Assembly: GCF_014635705.1 (NCBI RefSeq)
Contig: NZ_BMDI01000001.1
Coordinates: forward strand, 1,628,008 to 1,692,007
DNA length: 64,000 nucleotides
From: Oxalicibacterium faecigallinarum
GTDB lineage: Bacteria; Pseudomonadota; Gammaproteobacteria; Burkholderiales; Burkholderiaceae_D
Direction of reading: 5' to 3'
This document shows positions 53,540 to 61,130 of this stretch, in pieces. Within the stretch, counting starts at the first letter, position 1, and every line of letters starts with the position of its first letter. Under the pieces are notes generated by a model. That model saw nothing but the letters and a program-made list of their open reading frames with translations, searched no databases and was not told the DNA's origin. The position numbers were made by a program, and so were the translations under genes.

Positions 53540-53941
53540 ATGGACCTGACCACGCCCGCTCTGCTGTTTCCCGCCATTTCCCTGCTGTTGCTTGCCTTTA
53601 CCAACCGCTTTCTGGTGACGGCGCAACTGATCCGACAGCTCCATAGCAAATACGAAACCAGTGCCAAGGATGTGGTGCTGCGGCAGATTTCCAATCTGCG
53701 CAAGCGGATCGTGCTGATGCGGTGGATGCAGGTGATGGGCGTGTCGGCGTTTATCCTGTGCTCGCTGTCGATGTTCTTGATCTTCATCGAGTTTCAGTTC
53801 ATCGCCAAGGTGGTCTTTGGCATCAGCCTTTTTCTGCTGGTGATGGCGCTGCTGTTTTCCCTGTACGAAATCGCGATCAGCACCCAGGCCATCGAGATTG
53901 AGATCGAAGATCTGGAACATGCGCTGGGCCTGACCAAATGA
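53540..53941 (+). CDS. DUF2721 membrane protein
   Basis: A 133-residue protein with a helix at about 5-23 (PALLFPAISLLLLAFTNRFL) and two more at about 73-113 (VMGVSAFILCSLSMFLIFI, VFGISLFLLVMALLFSLYEI). A cytosolic coiled segment (LIRQLHSKYETSAKDVVLRQISNLRKRI) connects them. This is the DUF2721 pattern. I start it at 53540 (MDLTTPALLFP), the family's usual beginning. Function unknown. The opposite-strand frame over this gene is a shadow. Confidence 0.8.
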   Translation: MDLTTPALLFPAISLLLLAFTNRFLVTAQLIRQLHSKYETSAKDVVLRQISNLRKRIVLMRWMQVMGVSAFILCSLSMFLIFIEFQFIAKVVFGISLFLLVMALLFSLYEIAISTQAIEIEIEDLEHALGLTK

Positions 53942-54031
53942 CGCGACAAAAGACGAGAATTACTCCCATGTTAAAGTGATGGTTAGCGTTTTCTCCCCTG
54001 ATTTTGTTATCCGCGTCTTTGTGTTGCTGCC

Positions 54032-54421
54032 ATGAATGTACCTTCCCCGACCGTCGCCCGAAATGTCTTTGGCGAGCCGCTTGTACCGTGCTCGTTCGAT
54101 CCGATGACTGGCTACTTTCGGGATGGCTGCTGCAAGACCTGTGATGACGATATCGGCAATCACGTGGTGTGCGCCGTGATGAATCCGACATTCTTGATGT
54201 TCAGCGAAGCGTCGGGGAATGATCTGAGTTCGGTACGACCGGGTTTTCCCGGACTGAAGCCTGGCGATCAGTGGTGCTTGTGCGCGAGCCGCTGGGTGGA
54301 AGCCTGGCGCGCTGGCATGGCACCGCAGATCGTGCTGGAAAGCACCAATCAGGAAGTACTGAGCGTGATCAGCATGGAAGTGCTGAAACGTCACGCCTAC
54401 AAGCAGGAACAGGACTGCTGA
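54032..54421 (+). CDS. DUF2237 protein
   Basis: A 129-residue small cytosolic protein with the family's strongly conserved set: NVFGEPLVPCSFDPMTGYFRDGCCKTCDDDIGNHVVCAVM (about 11-50), SEASGNDLSS, FPGLKPGDQWCLCASRWVEAW and MAPQIVLESTNQEVLSVIS. Seven cysteines suggest metal binding or a redox role, but none is proven. Lone gene. Confidence 0.88.
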   Translation: MNVPSPTVARNVFGEPLVPCSFDPMTGYFRDGCCKTCDDDIGNHVVCAVMNPTFLMFSEASGNDLSSVRPGFPGLKPGDQWCLCASRWVEAWRAGMAPQIVLESTNQEVLSVISMEVLKRHAYKQEQDC

Positions 54422-54444
54422 GTTCCATTTCCTGCGATCCGGTT

Positions 54445-54957
54445 TTAACGCTGCGGGGGTGCTATCGGTTTGACGCTGCCGCAGTCATTCGCCAGCCATT
54501 TGCCGCTGACCTTGGAACGGTCGTTGACCGGCATGCCGTGCATGGTGCCCTTGAATTCCGATTCGGTCACAAAGCTGCGATCGCCTGAAAACACGGCCTT
54601 CGAGCGCCCCTTGCCTTTCATGTCCTTGCCGTCACACACCAGATCCACCGTGTAGGTCGAGCCGCTTTGTGTCTGGTTGACCGGCTTGCAACCGGTTTGC
54701 TCCGGCATGCCTTGCGTCGCGTTTGTTCTCTCGGCCATTTCCTTGGTGATGCACACCTTGTTGACGATCGCGCCACCCTGCAATTGCGCGATATCCACGC
54801 CCATCTTCTTCATCTGCTCCAGTTGCTGGGCCGAGAGTTTGGGCATGTTTTGCATGGCAGCCGACTCCGTGATCATCTCCCACAAACCCGGTTTCATGTT
54901 TGTTGCGGCAGCCGGCAGGGATATCGCCACGGCGACCAATAACAGCAGTTTTTTCAT
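54445..54957 (-). CDS. DUF3617 secreted protein
   Basis: A 170-residue protein with a signal peptide (MKKLLLLVAVAISLPAAA) from the ATG at 54957, preceded by AAAGGTCC. The mature part starts NMKPGLWEMITES, the DUF3617 mark, and has VNKVCITKEMAER, GCKPVNQTQSGSTYTVDLVCDG, SGDRSFVTESEFKGTM and DCGSVKP. Paired cysteines probably make disulfides in the periplasm. Function unknown. It converges with the DUF2237 gene. Confidence 0.85.
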   Translation of the reverse strand: MKKLLLLVAVAISLPAAATNMKPGLWEMITESAAMQNMPKLSAQQLEQMKKMGVDIAQLQGGAIVNKVCITKEMAERTNATQGMPEQTGCKPVNQTQSGSTYTVDLVCDGKDMKGKGRSKAVFSGDRSFVTESEFKGTMHGMPVNDRSKVSGKWLANDCGSVKPIAPPQR

Positions 54958-55148
54958 GGAAAGGACCTTTTTATCAAGTGTGTTTTTAAACGGCATCGGC
55001 GCCATTATCAGCCATTATAAGATTGACAAGTAACGCTGAAAACCACACCCAGCATAAAGTTTAACAATTGCACATTAGCAAATAGACTAAACTCCTTACT
55101 GCACAACCATTATTTCTACACACTGCTTGAGAAAGTCGGATCGGCATC

Positions 55149-56285
55149 ATGGATTCCCTCACAGCCGGTATCGCACTGATCCTCGTTCAGTTTTGTATCG
55201 CTCTAGTGATGGCTGGGGTGTACTTCACGGCGCGGACGGAAACTTGCACACGCTATTGGTCACTGGCAAGTTGTCTGATCGCCTTAGGTATTCTGGTAGC
55301 CATATTCAACAATCGCGCATTTGATCCCGTCGCGATCCTGTTTGCTTCTGCCACCATTGTGACTGGTGGCATTCTGCAATGGCACGGCATACTTGCCTTC
55401 TACAAGCAACCTGCCTCATCAATCGGCTGGTACATACTGGTCATCATGCTGGCCGCCATGGCGACTGCCTTGTTCTTCAAGGCGGTACCTCAACAGCGTC
55501 TGTTCATCAGCACGCCCCTTGTCACGGTCGTTTTGATTCTCAGCTTGCGTACGATTTGGATTGGTCAAGGGGGATGGCCGCGCTCCTTTGTGCAGGCGCT
55601 GGCTCCGGCAGGCATCATTCTGCTGTTAATCAACAACTGTGTGCGCATGGTGATTTCAGGCATGCAACTGACTGGTCACCTTTCACTGGATCGTTCAATC
55701 CTAGAAATACTGGCTGCCTTTGTTGTGCCAACTGCCGGCATGTTGTTGTTTTCCATCGGCCTGCTGTTACTTTACTTCGAACGCATGGTCGATGAAAACC
55801 GTCATCTGGCAACGCATGATGAATTGAGCCGCCTGCTCAATCGACGCGCGATCGATGCCGGTGGCGAGCGCGAACTGGAACTGGCATTGCGACTGAAACG
55901 TCACCTGACGGTCGCGTTTATCGATATCGATATGTTCAAGCGCTTCAACGACGAGTTCGGGCATGCGTCGGGCGACATGGTCATCACCGATGTGGCTGCC
56001 ATCCTCAGCGAAACCTGCCGCAACATCGATCTGGTGGGACGTTATGGCGGCGAGGAATTTCTGATCGTGTTGCCCGGCGTGAATCAGGACGATGCGGTAA
56101 CCGTCGGCCAGCGACTGGTCGAAGCCGTTCATCGCTATCGCTTCCTTGGCGTGCATCCGGTCACGATCAGTGTCGGCCTGGCGACGCTGCCGGACATGAC
56201 CTGCTCATGGGATCAACTGATCCGCCGCGCCGATGCCGCTCTTTATGAAGCCAAGAGTCTGGGCCGCAATCGCTACTGCATCTGA
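55149..56285 (+). CDS. Membrane diguanylate cyclase (GGDEF)
   Basis: Makes c-di-GMP from two GTP. The 378-residue protein has about six or seven TM helices (residues 5-215), then a cytosolic GGDEF domain (about 225-378). It reads DELSRLLNRRAIDAGG, FIDIDMFKRFNDEFGHASGDMVI and RYGGEEFLIVLPG, with an RNID inhibitory site five residues before GGEEF; both active and inhibitory sites are intact. A TAGACTAAACTCC-type AT-rich leader precedes it. First of four signalling genes (55.1-58.6 kb) on the plus strand. Confidence 0.92.
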   Translation: MDSLTAGIALILVQFCIALVMAGVYFTARTETCTRYWSLASCLIALGILVAIFNNRAFDPVAILFASATIVTGGILQWHGILAFYKQPASSIGWYILVIMLAAMATALFFKAVPQQRLFISTPLVTVVLILSLRTIWIGQGGWPRSFVQALAPAGIILLLINNCVRMVISGMQLTGHLSLDRSILEILAAFVVPTAGMLLFSIGLLLLYFERMVDENRHLATHDELSRLLNRRAIDAGGERELELALRLKRHLTVAFIDIDMFKRFNDEFGHASGDMVITDVAAILSETCRNIDLVGRYGGEEFLIVLPGVNQDDAVTVGQRLVEAVHRYRFLGVHPVTISVGLATLPDMTCSWDQLIRRADAALYEAKSLGRNRYCI

Positions 56286-56403
56286 CCCGTCGCACCGCGT
56301 CTGTTGGGTCTTTGTGACGACCGGTTCAATTCCCTTAAAGATGGCTGGAAAGCCGTTTGCCTCGGTGATAAGCTAGTCTCAAAATAATTCGGGACACCTC
56401 ACC

Positions 56404-56724
56404 TTGACGATCATCCATAAGCAATTGGCACTGGAAGAAGCCGAACCGGGCATGGTGCTGTCGGACGATCTTTTCGATCCGCAAGGCCAGATTCTCCTTT
56501 CCAAAGGGGCAACGCTGACCGAACACATGATTGCTTCTCTCGCCCGTCACGATATCGCTGTGGTGCGGATTGAAATGGGTGAGATGACTCCCGAAGAAGA
56601 AGCGGCCCAACACGCCTACTTTGCAGAACGGATCGAACACCTCTTCCGCAAACAGGATGACAGTTCGGCCACGGCCGCCTTGCATCGTCTTGTGCGCCTC
56701 TACCGTCTGGGAGAGCAGGCATGA
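56404..56724 (+). CDS. Small protein preceding the HDOD gene
   Basis: A 106-residue protein of unknown activity. Residues 8-58 (LALEEAEPGMVLSDDLFDPQGQILLSKGATLTEHMIASLARHDIAVVRIE) resemble the short beta-rich segment often found before HD-GYP or HDOD signalling domains. The rest is helical and acidic. A TTG at 56404 is the only sensible start. The stop overlaps the HDOD gene start by 4 bp, so the two are coupled and may work as a split form of one regulator. Confidence 0.7.
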   Translation: MTIIHKQLALEEAEPGMVLSDDLFDPQGQILLSKGATLTEHMIASLARHDIAVVRIEMGEMTPEEEAAQHAYFAERIEHLFRKQDDSSATAALHRLVRLYRLGEQA

Positions 56725-57587
56725 GCGCCAATCCTGCCGGTCACATGCTGCACTTCGATCAGGTCTTGCGCCAGATTCGCGACCTGCCTGCCTTGCCGGC
56801 CATTGTGCAGGATCTGGTGAAAAACATGACGCGCGATGATGCCGACATCCATCTCATCGCCAACAAGGTGTCGCAGGATCAGGCGCTATCGGCCAAGACA
56901 CTGCGTTTTGCCAACTCCTCCTTTTACGGTCTGCAGTCACGCGTCACGACAATCCAGCAAGCGATCACGCTGATCGGTGTGGATGCGGTCAAGCACGTGG
57001 TGACGACGGCGGCACTGACCGGCTACTTTCCGGCTGGTCATGTGCAGGGACTGGATCTGAATCACTTGTGGCGTCATTCGATTGCCACGGCCGTCTGCGC
57101 GCGTGTGCTTGCACGTCATCTGCACGTCAATCAGGAATACGCCTTTACCGCCGGCCTGCTGCATGACATCGGTCGCCTGGTGCTGGCGACTTATTTCCGT
57201 CGTGAGTATGAGGCTGTCATTGCCTATCGCAATGCCAACGATTGCCACTGGATCGATGCCGAGCATGCCGTGATTGGCGTCGATTACGTCTCGACCGGCG
57301 TGGCACTGGCCACGCACTGGAATTTTTCCGAATCCATCCGCAATGCCATTGCCGGCCATTACCGGCCTGAAAACCAGAAAGTGCATTCACTGGCATCGAT
57401 TGTGCATATCGCCAATGCGATTGTTCGTGCACTGGATCTGTCGCATCAGGAAAATGATCTGGTCCCGCCGGTTTCCGCAACCTCGTGGGATGATCTTGGC
57501 CTGAGCGACGAAACCTACCTGCACGTCTTTCACGAAACAGAAATCATGTTCGAAGATGTCTGCCGTGTCTTGTTGGCGGATGCCTAA
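56721..57587 (+). CDS. HDOD-domain signalling protein
   Basis: A 288-residue single HDOD domain: LRQIRDLPALPAIVQDLVKNM near residue 13, ISQDQALSAKTLRFANSSFYGLQSRVTTIQQAITLIGVDAVKHVVTTAAL near 45-95 and ALCARVLARHL-like SIATAVCARVL. LLHDIGRLVLATYF (about 146-160) keeps His-Asp, while other HD-phosphohydrolase metal ligands are incomplete, as in HDOD. These proteins bind partners in stress, motility and c-di-GMP circuits rather than hydrolyse. It is coupled to the preceding small gene and lies 15 bp before a GGDEF gene. Confidence 0.88.
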   Translation: MSANPAGHMLHFDQVLRQIRDLPALPAIVQDLVKNMTRDDADIHLIANKVSQDQALSAKTLRFANSSFYGLQSRVTTIQQAITLIGVDAVKHVVTTAALTGYFPAGHVQGLDLNHLWRHSIATAVCARVLARHLHVNQEYAFTAGLLHDIGRLVLATYFRREYEAVIAYRNANDCHWIDAEHAVIGVDYVSTGVALATHWNFSESIRNAIAGHYRPENQKVHSLASIVHIANAIVRALDLSHQENDLVPPVSATSWDDLGLSDETYLHVFHETEIMFEDVCRVLLADA

Positions 57588-57602
57588 TCCGGGAAATCCA
57601 TC

Positions 57603-58577
57603 TTGCACAGAACTACCCCGTTTTCTGCGTCGGGCCATTCACTAGCGCGGATCAACCTGTTCGACAGCGTCAACGATGAAATCGTGACGGCCTTGCTTGC
57701 CTCGTGCGAGGTTGCCCATTTTGATTGCGGCGAAGCGGTCGAGATTCCGCAAGGCCGGCAAGCCTGTGTCTATATTGTTCTGCGTGGTGCATTGGGCAGC
57801 ACCACATTGGACGATTCGGGCGGACCACGTCAGATTCGCACCGAAAAAATCCTGCCCGGCGAAAGTATCGGCGAACTGTCCGTACTGGATGAAACAGCCA
57901 CCCTCGGCAGCCTGACCGCGCTGGAAGACAGCGATCTGCTGATTCTGGAATCGCAAACCCTGTGGCAATTGATTGACGAGGCCGAAGGCGTGGCGCGCAA
58001 TCTGTTACGCCAGTTGTCCTTCAAGCTGCGTACCGTCAATGCCCAGTTACGCCGCCGTGAAAAGGTCGGCGAGTTCTATCGACAGCTTTCGATGGTCGAT
58101 AGCCTGACCGGCCTGCACAACCGCGCCTGGCTGAATGATCGCCTGCCGGTATTGATCGAGGAGGCCCATACGGGCCAGAAATCGCTTTCGCTGATCATGA
58201 TCGATCTCGATCACTTCAAGAAATTCAACGATAATCATGGTCACCAGACCGGCGACAAGGCACTGCGCGCTGCGGCTGGTGTCATCACGTCGGCATTGCG
58301 GCCCAGCGATTTTGCGGTCCGTTATGGCGGGGAGGAACTGATCGTGATTCTGCCGGAGAGCAGTCTGGACGCTGGCAAGATGGTGGCGCAGCGCCTGTGT
58401 GAACGCATGCGTGAAGCCGATGTCTTTAATGATGCAAGCATTACCTTGCCGCATCTGACTGCATCCTTCGGCGTTACCACCTTGTTGCCGGGACAGAATG
58501 CCGATGCACTGATTTCCGGTGCCGATGCCGCCCTTTATCGTGCCAAGAACGCCGGTCGCAATCAGATCGCGTTCTGA
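57603..58577 (+). CDS. Cyclic-nucleotide-binding-domain diguanylate cyclase
   Basis: A 324-residue cytosolic protein. Residues 15-140 form a cNMP-binding-like domain (LARINLFDSVNDEIVTALLASCEVAHFDCGEAV, ILPGESIGELSVLDETATLGSLTALEDSDLLIL). Residues 160-324 form a GGDEF domain (VDSLTGLHNRAWLNDRLP, IMIDLDHFKKFNDNHGHQTGDKAL). The active motif is GGEEL instead of GGEEF, with an RPSD inhibitory site five residues before it; it is probably still a cyclase. The Arg usually binding the phosphate of cAMP is not evident. A TTG start at 57603 is the only reasonable one. Last gene of the signalling run. Confidence 0.9.
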   Translation: MHRTTPFSASGHSLARINLFDSVNDEIVTALLASCEVAHFDCGEAVEIPQGRQACVYIVLRGALGSTTLDDSGGPRQIRTEKILPGESIGELSVLDETATLGSLTALEDSDLLILESQTLWQLIDEAEGVARNLLRQLSFKLRTVNAQLRRREKVGEFYRQLSMVDSLTGLHNRAWLNDRLPVLIEEAHTGQKSLSLIMIDLDHFKKFNDNHGHQTGDKALRAAAGVITSALRPSDFAVRYGGEELIVILPESSLDAGKMVAQRLCERMREADVFNDASITLPHLTASFGVTTLLPGQNADALISGADAALYRAKNAGRNQIAF

Positions 58578-58621
58578 GACGCGCTCATGTTTGATGCTGA
58601 TTGCCTGATACTGACGACCTG

Positions 58622-60055
58622 ATGTCCAACCATACTTTTCTCTGGCACGACTACGAAACCTTTGGCGCGCAACCACGCCGGGATCGTCCCGCCCAGTTTG
58701 CCGCGATCCGCACCGATGCCGAGCTGAACGAGATCGGCGAACCGATCATGATTTATTGCAGCCCGGCCAATGACTTCTTGCCCGATCCGCAATCCTGTCT
58801 GATTACCGGCATCACACCGCAAGAGTGTCTGGAAAAAGGCATTCCCGAACACGAATTTGCTGCCGTCATCGAGCGCGAACTGGCTGCGACCGGCACGATC
58901 GGCGTCGGTTACAACACGATCCGTTTTGATGACGAGATCACCCGTTTCATGTTCTGGCGCAATCTGATCGATCCGTATGCGCGCGAGTGGCAGAACAATT
59001 GCGGCCGCTGGGATTTGCTGGATGTGGTGCGCACGGCCTATGCGCTGCGCCCGGAAGGCATTGAATGGCCGCGTCATCCAGACGGCCGCCCCAGTTTTCG
59101 ACTCGAGGACTTGAGCAAAGCCAATGGTCTGGCGCATGAGGCAGCCCATGATGCGCTTTCCGATGTCCGTGCCACCATTGCACTCGCACGCCTGATCCGT
59201 GATCGCCAGCCCAAGCTGTTCGACTTTTGCTTTGCCCTGCACAAAAAAGATCGCGTGGCGACGGAAATCGGTTTGCCGATGCGCAAACCCTTTCTGCACA
59301 TTACCGGCATGTTTCCGGCCGAGCGTGGGTGCATCGGTGTCGTCTGGCCGCTGGCGGTACATCCAACCAATCGCAATGAAGTCATCGTCTGGGATCTGGC
59401 AGAAGACCCAAGCGAACTCGCTTTACTCGATGCGGAAGCGATCCGCCTGCGCATGTTCAGCAAGAGCGACGCCCTGCCGGAAGGTGTGACACGCCTGCCG
59501 ATCAAGACCATCCATCTGAACAAGTCACCGGTTGTCATCAGCAGTCTGAAAACGCTCTCTGCCGAGATGCGGCAACAATGGGGCATCGACATGGACGCCG
59601 CATTACAGCATGCAGACATCGCCGCCGCCACGCCCGACATGAGTGCCATCTGGGAAGAAGTTTTCCATCGCCCGCAAGAAGCCGTACCGGATGTGGATGA
59701 AGATTTGTACGGCGGCTTTATCGGCAATGGCGATCGCCGTCTGCTACAGGATTTACGCGCGCTACCGCCGGAAAAACTGGCGGAAGCAAACCCGGCCTTT
59801 ACCGACATGCGTCTGGCAGAACTGGTCTGGCGTTACCGCGCGCGCAATTTTCCGCACACCCTGTCGGAAGAAGAACGCCAGCGCTGGGAAGAACATCGTG
59901 CTGCCCGTCTGTTTGAAGGAGAAGGCGGTGCGCGCACGATCGATGATTTGTTTGAAAGAATCGAAGAGCTATCAGCAACAGCCGATGAGCGCGCAGAGCA
60001 TATCCTGGGCGCCCTGTACGACTATGCGGAATCCATCGCACCGCAAATGGATTAA
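58622..60055 (+). CDS. sbcB: Exodeoxyribonuclease I
   Basis: 3'-5' single-strand DNA exonuclease used in repair and recombination. The 477-residue protein starts at ATG 58622 with FLWHDYETFG (Exo I: Asp and Glu of the DEDDh site). It shows GVGYNTIRFDDEITRFMFWRNLIDPYAREW and AHEAAHDALSDVRATIALARLI, with the catalytic His/Asp. The SH3-like and C-terminal domains (NKSPVVISSLKTLSAEM, ELVWRYRARNFPHTLSEEERQRWEEHR) are complete. It lies 45 bp after the GGDEF gene but is probably an independent unit. Confidence 0.96.
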   Translation: MSNHTFLWHDYETFGAQPRRDRPAQFAAIRTDAELNEIGEPIMIYCSPANDFLPDPQSCLITGITPQECLEKGIPEHEFAAVIERELAATGTIGVGYNTIRFDDEITRFMFWRNLIDPYAREWQNNCGRWDLLDVVRTAYALRPEGIEWPRHPDGRPSFRLEDLSKANGLAHEAAHDALSDVRATIALARLIRDRQPKLFDFCFALHKKDRVATEIGLPMRKPFLHITGMFPAERGCIGVVWPLAVHPTNRNEVIVWDLAEDPSELALLDAEAIRLRMFSKSDALPEGVTRLPIKTIHLNKSPVVISSLKTLSAEMRQQWGIDMDAALQHADIAAATPDMSAIWEEVFHRPQEAVPDVDEDLYGGFIGNGDRRLLQDLRALPPEKLAEANPAFTDMRLAELVWRYRARNFPHTLSEEERQRWEEHRAARLFEGEGGARTIDDLFERIEELSATADERAEHILGALYDYAESIAPQMD

Positions 60056-60143
60056 GCTGCATAGATATCAGCTCGAGTCAGCTTGATCAGTCACACCATA
60101 CGTTCGGCAACATGATCCGTTCGTTCACACAAAGGAGACGACC

Positions 60144-60530
60144 ATGCATATCGCTTACTGGTGCATCCTGATTGCCGGCGTGCTGCCGGTCGTCACCGTC
60201 GGCATTGCCAAGGCAGGGGTCAAGAATTTTGACAATCATAATCCGCGGCAATGGCTGGATCGACAGGACGGCTATCGTCGCCGTGCCGATGCCGCGCATC
60301 GCAATCATTTCGAGGCATTTCCGTTTTTTGCGGCGGGCGTACTGGTCGCGCAGCAACTAGGTGCGCCACAAGACTCGATCGATATGCTGGCGATGGCCTT
60401 TATCGCGGCACGTCTTGCCTACACCTTTCTTTATCTGAGCGACCGTGCCACACTGCGCTCCGTCGCCTGGGCAATTGGTTATTTATCGGCCATTGCCCTG
60501 TTCTTGCTGGCTGCCTTCAAAGGCATCTAA
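60144..60530 (+). CDS. MAPEG-family membrane protein
   Basis: A 128-residue protein with four TM helices. The MAPEG pattern shows as AAHRNHFEAFPFFAAGVLVAQQLG (about 49-72) and FIAARLAYTFLYLSDRATLRSVAWAIGYLSAIALFLLA. The eukaryotic family includes microsomal glutathione transferases; the bacterial role is unknown. AAAGGAGACGACC precedes the ATG. Confidence 0.87.
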   Translation: MHIAYWCILIAGVLPVVTVGIAKAGVKNFDNHNPRQWLDRQDGYRRRADAAHRNHFEAFPFFAAGVLVAQQLGAPQDSIDMLAMAFIAARLAYTFLYLSDRATLRSVAWAIGYLSAIALFLLAAFKGI

Positions 60531-60569
60531 AGACAGCGCATCCAACCTTATCTGAATTGTTATCGAGTC

Positions 60570-60851
60570 ATGCAATACGAATCCGCCTTTACCGAACTGC
60601 AGCATGCCATGCAGGGCCTGCGTCAGAAAAGCCTGTCCATTGCCGACTTCTGCAAAGTCTGGCGCAAGCAGCAGGCATTGTTGGCGGCACTACCACCGCA
60701 ATATGCAACCGTCATGGAAGATCTGCTTGGACGACTGGAAGCCGGCAGTTTGTTCACGGAAGAAAGTTGTTCGTTCAGTCAGATCGATCTGCTGGCGACA
60801 CTGGATACCTGGCTGAACAAAGCCCGCGCTACGTTGAACACTGCGTCGTAA
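60570..60851 (+). CDS. Uncharacterised 93-residue helical protein
   Basis: I do not recognise this family. It is predicted all-helical and soluble: FTELQHAMQGLRQKSLSIADFCKVWRKQQALLAAL, then MEDLLGRLEAGSLFTEESCSFSQIDLLATLDTWL. No signal, helix-turn-helix or catalytic motif is visible. It sits between the MAPEG gene and the S4-domain gene on the same strand with 30-40 bp gaps, so it may share their transcript. Confidence 0.6.
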   Translation: MQYESAFTELQHAMQGLRQKSLSIADFCKVWRKQQALLAALPPQYATVMEDLLGRLEAGSLFTEESCSFSQIDLLATLDTWLNKARATLNTAS

Positions 60852-60881
60852 GCAAGAACGCGAACCCTTTTCTGGAACATC

Positions 60882-61100
60882 ATGCAACAAGTCGATTTTG
60901 AATTGAATGACGAGTTTGTCGAACTGAACCAACTGCTGAAACTGGTTGGCATTTGCGATAGCGGCGGTGCCGGCAAGGTCATCGTCGCCAGCGGCAAGGT
61001 CAAGGTCGATGGCAAGACCGAATTGCGCAAGACCTGCAAAATCCGTGCAGGTCAGGTTGTACAGCTAGGTGATATACGCGTGACGGTACGCGCCGCATAA
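60882..61100 (+). CDS. ybcJ: S4-domain RNA-binding protein (YbcJ-like)
   Basis: A 72-residue stand-alone S4 domain: VELNQLLKLVGICDSGGAGKVIVASGKVKVDGKTELRKTCKIRAGQVVQLGDIRV. The pattern with GGxAKxxIxxGxVxVNGxxExRKxxKxxxGD is that of YbcJ/RlbA, which binds RNA and is linked to ribosomes. Last of a short plus-strand run; a hairpin terminator lies 32 bp downstream, inside the opposite gene. Confidence 0.9.
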   Translation: MQQVDFELNDEFVELNQLLKLVGICDSGGAGKVIVASGKVKVDGKTELRKTCKIRAGQVVQLGDIRVTVRAA

Positions 61101-61130
61101 CAACTGCCTGTCGATACCGCTCTCCGTCCA

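Noticed and set aside
53246-53920. A 224-residue minus-strand frame next to tRNA-Pro
   Set aside because: Opposite the DUF2721 gene; Gln/His/Lys low-complexity translation that looks like a shadow.
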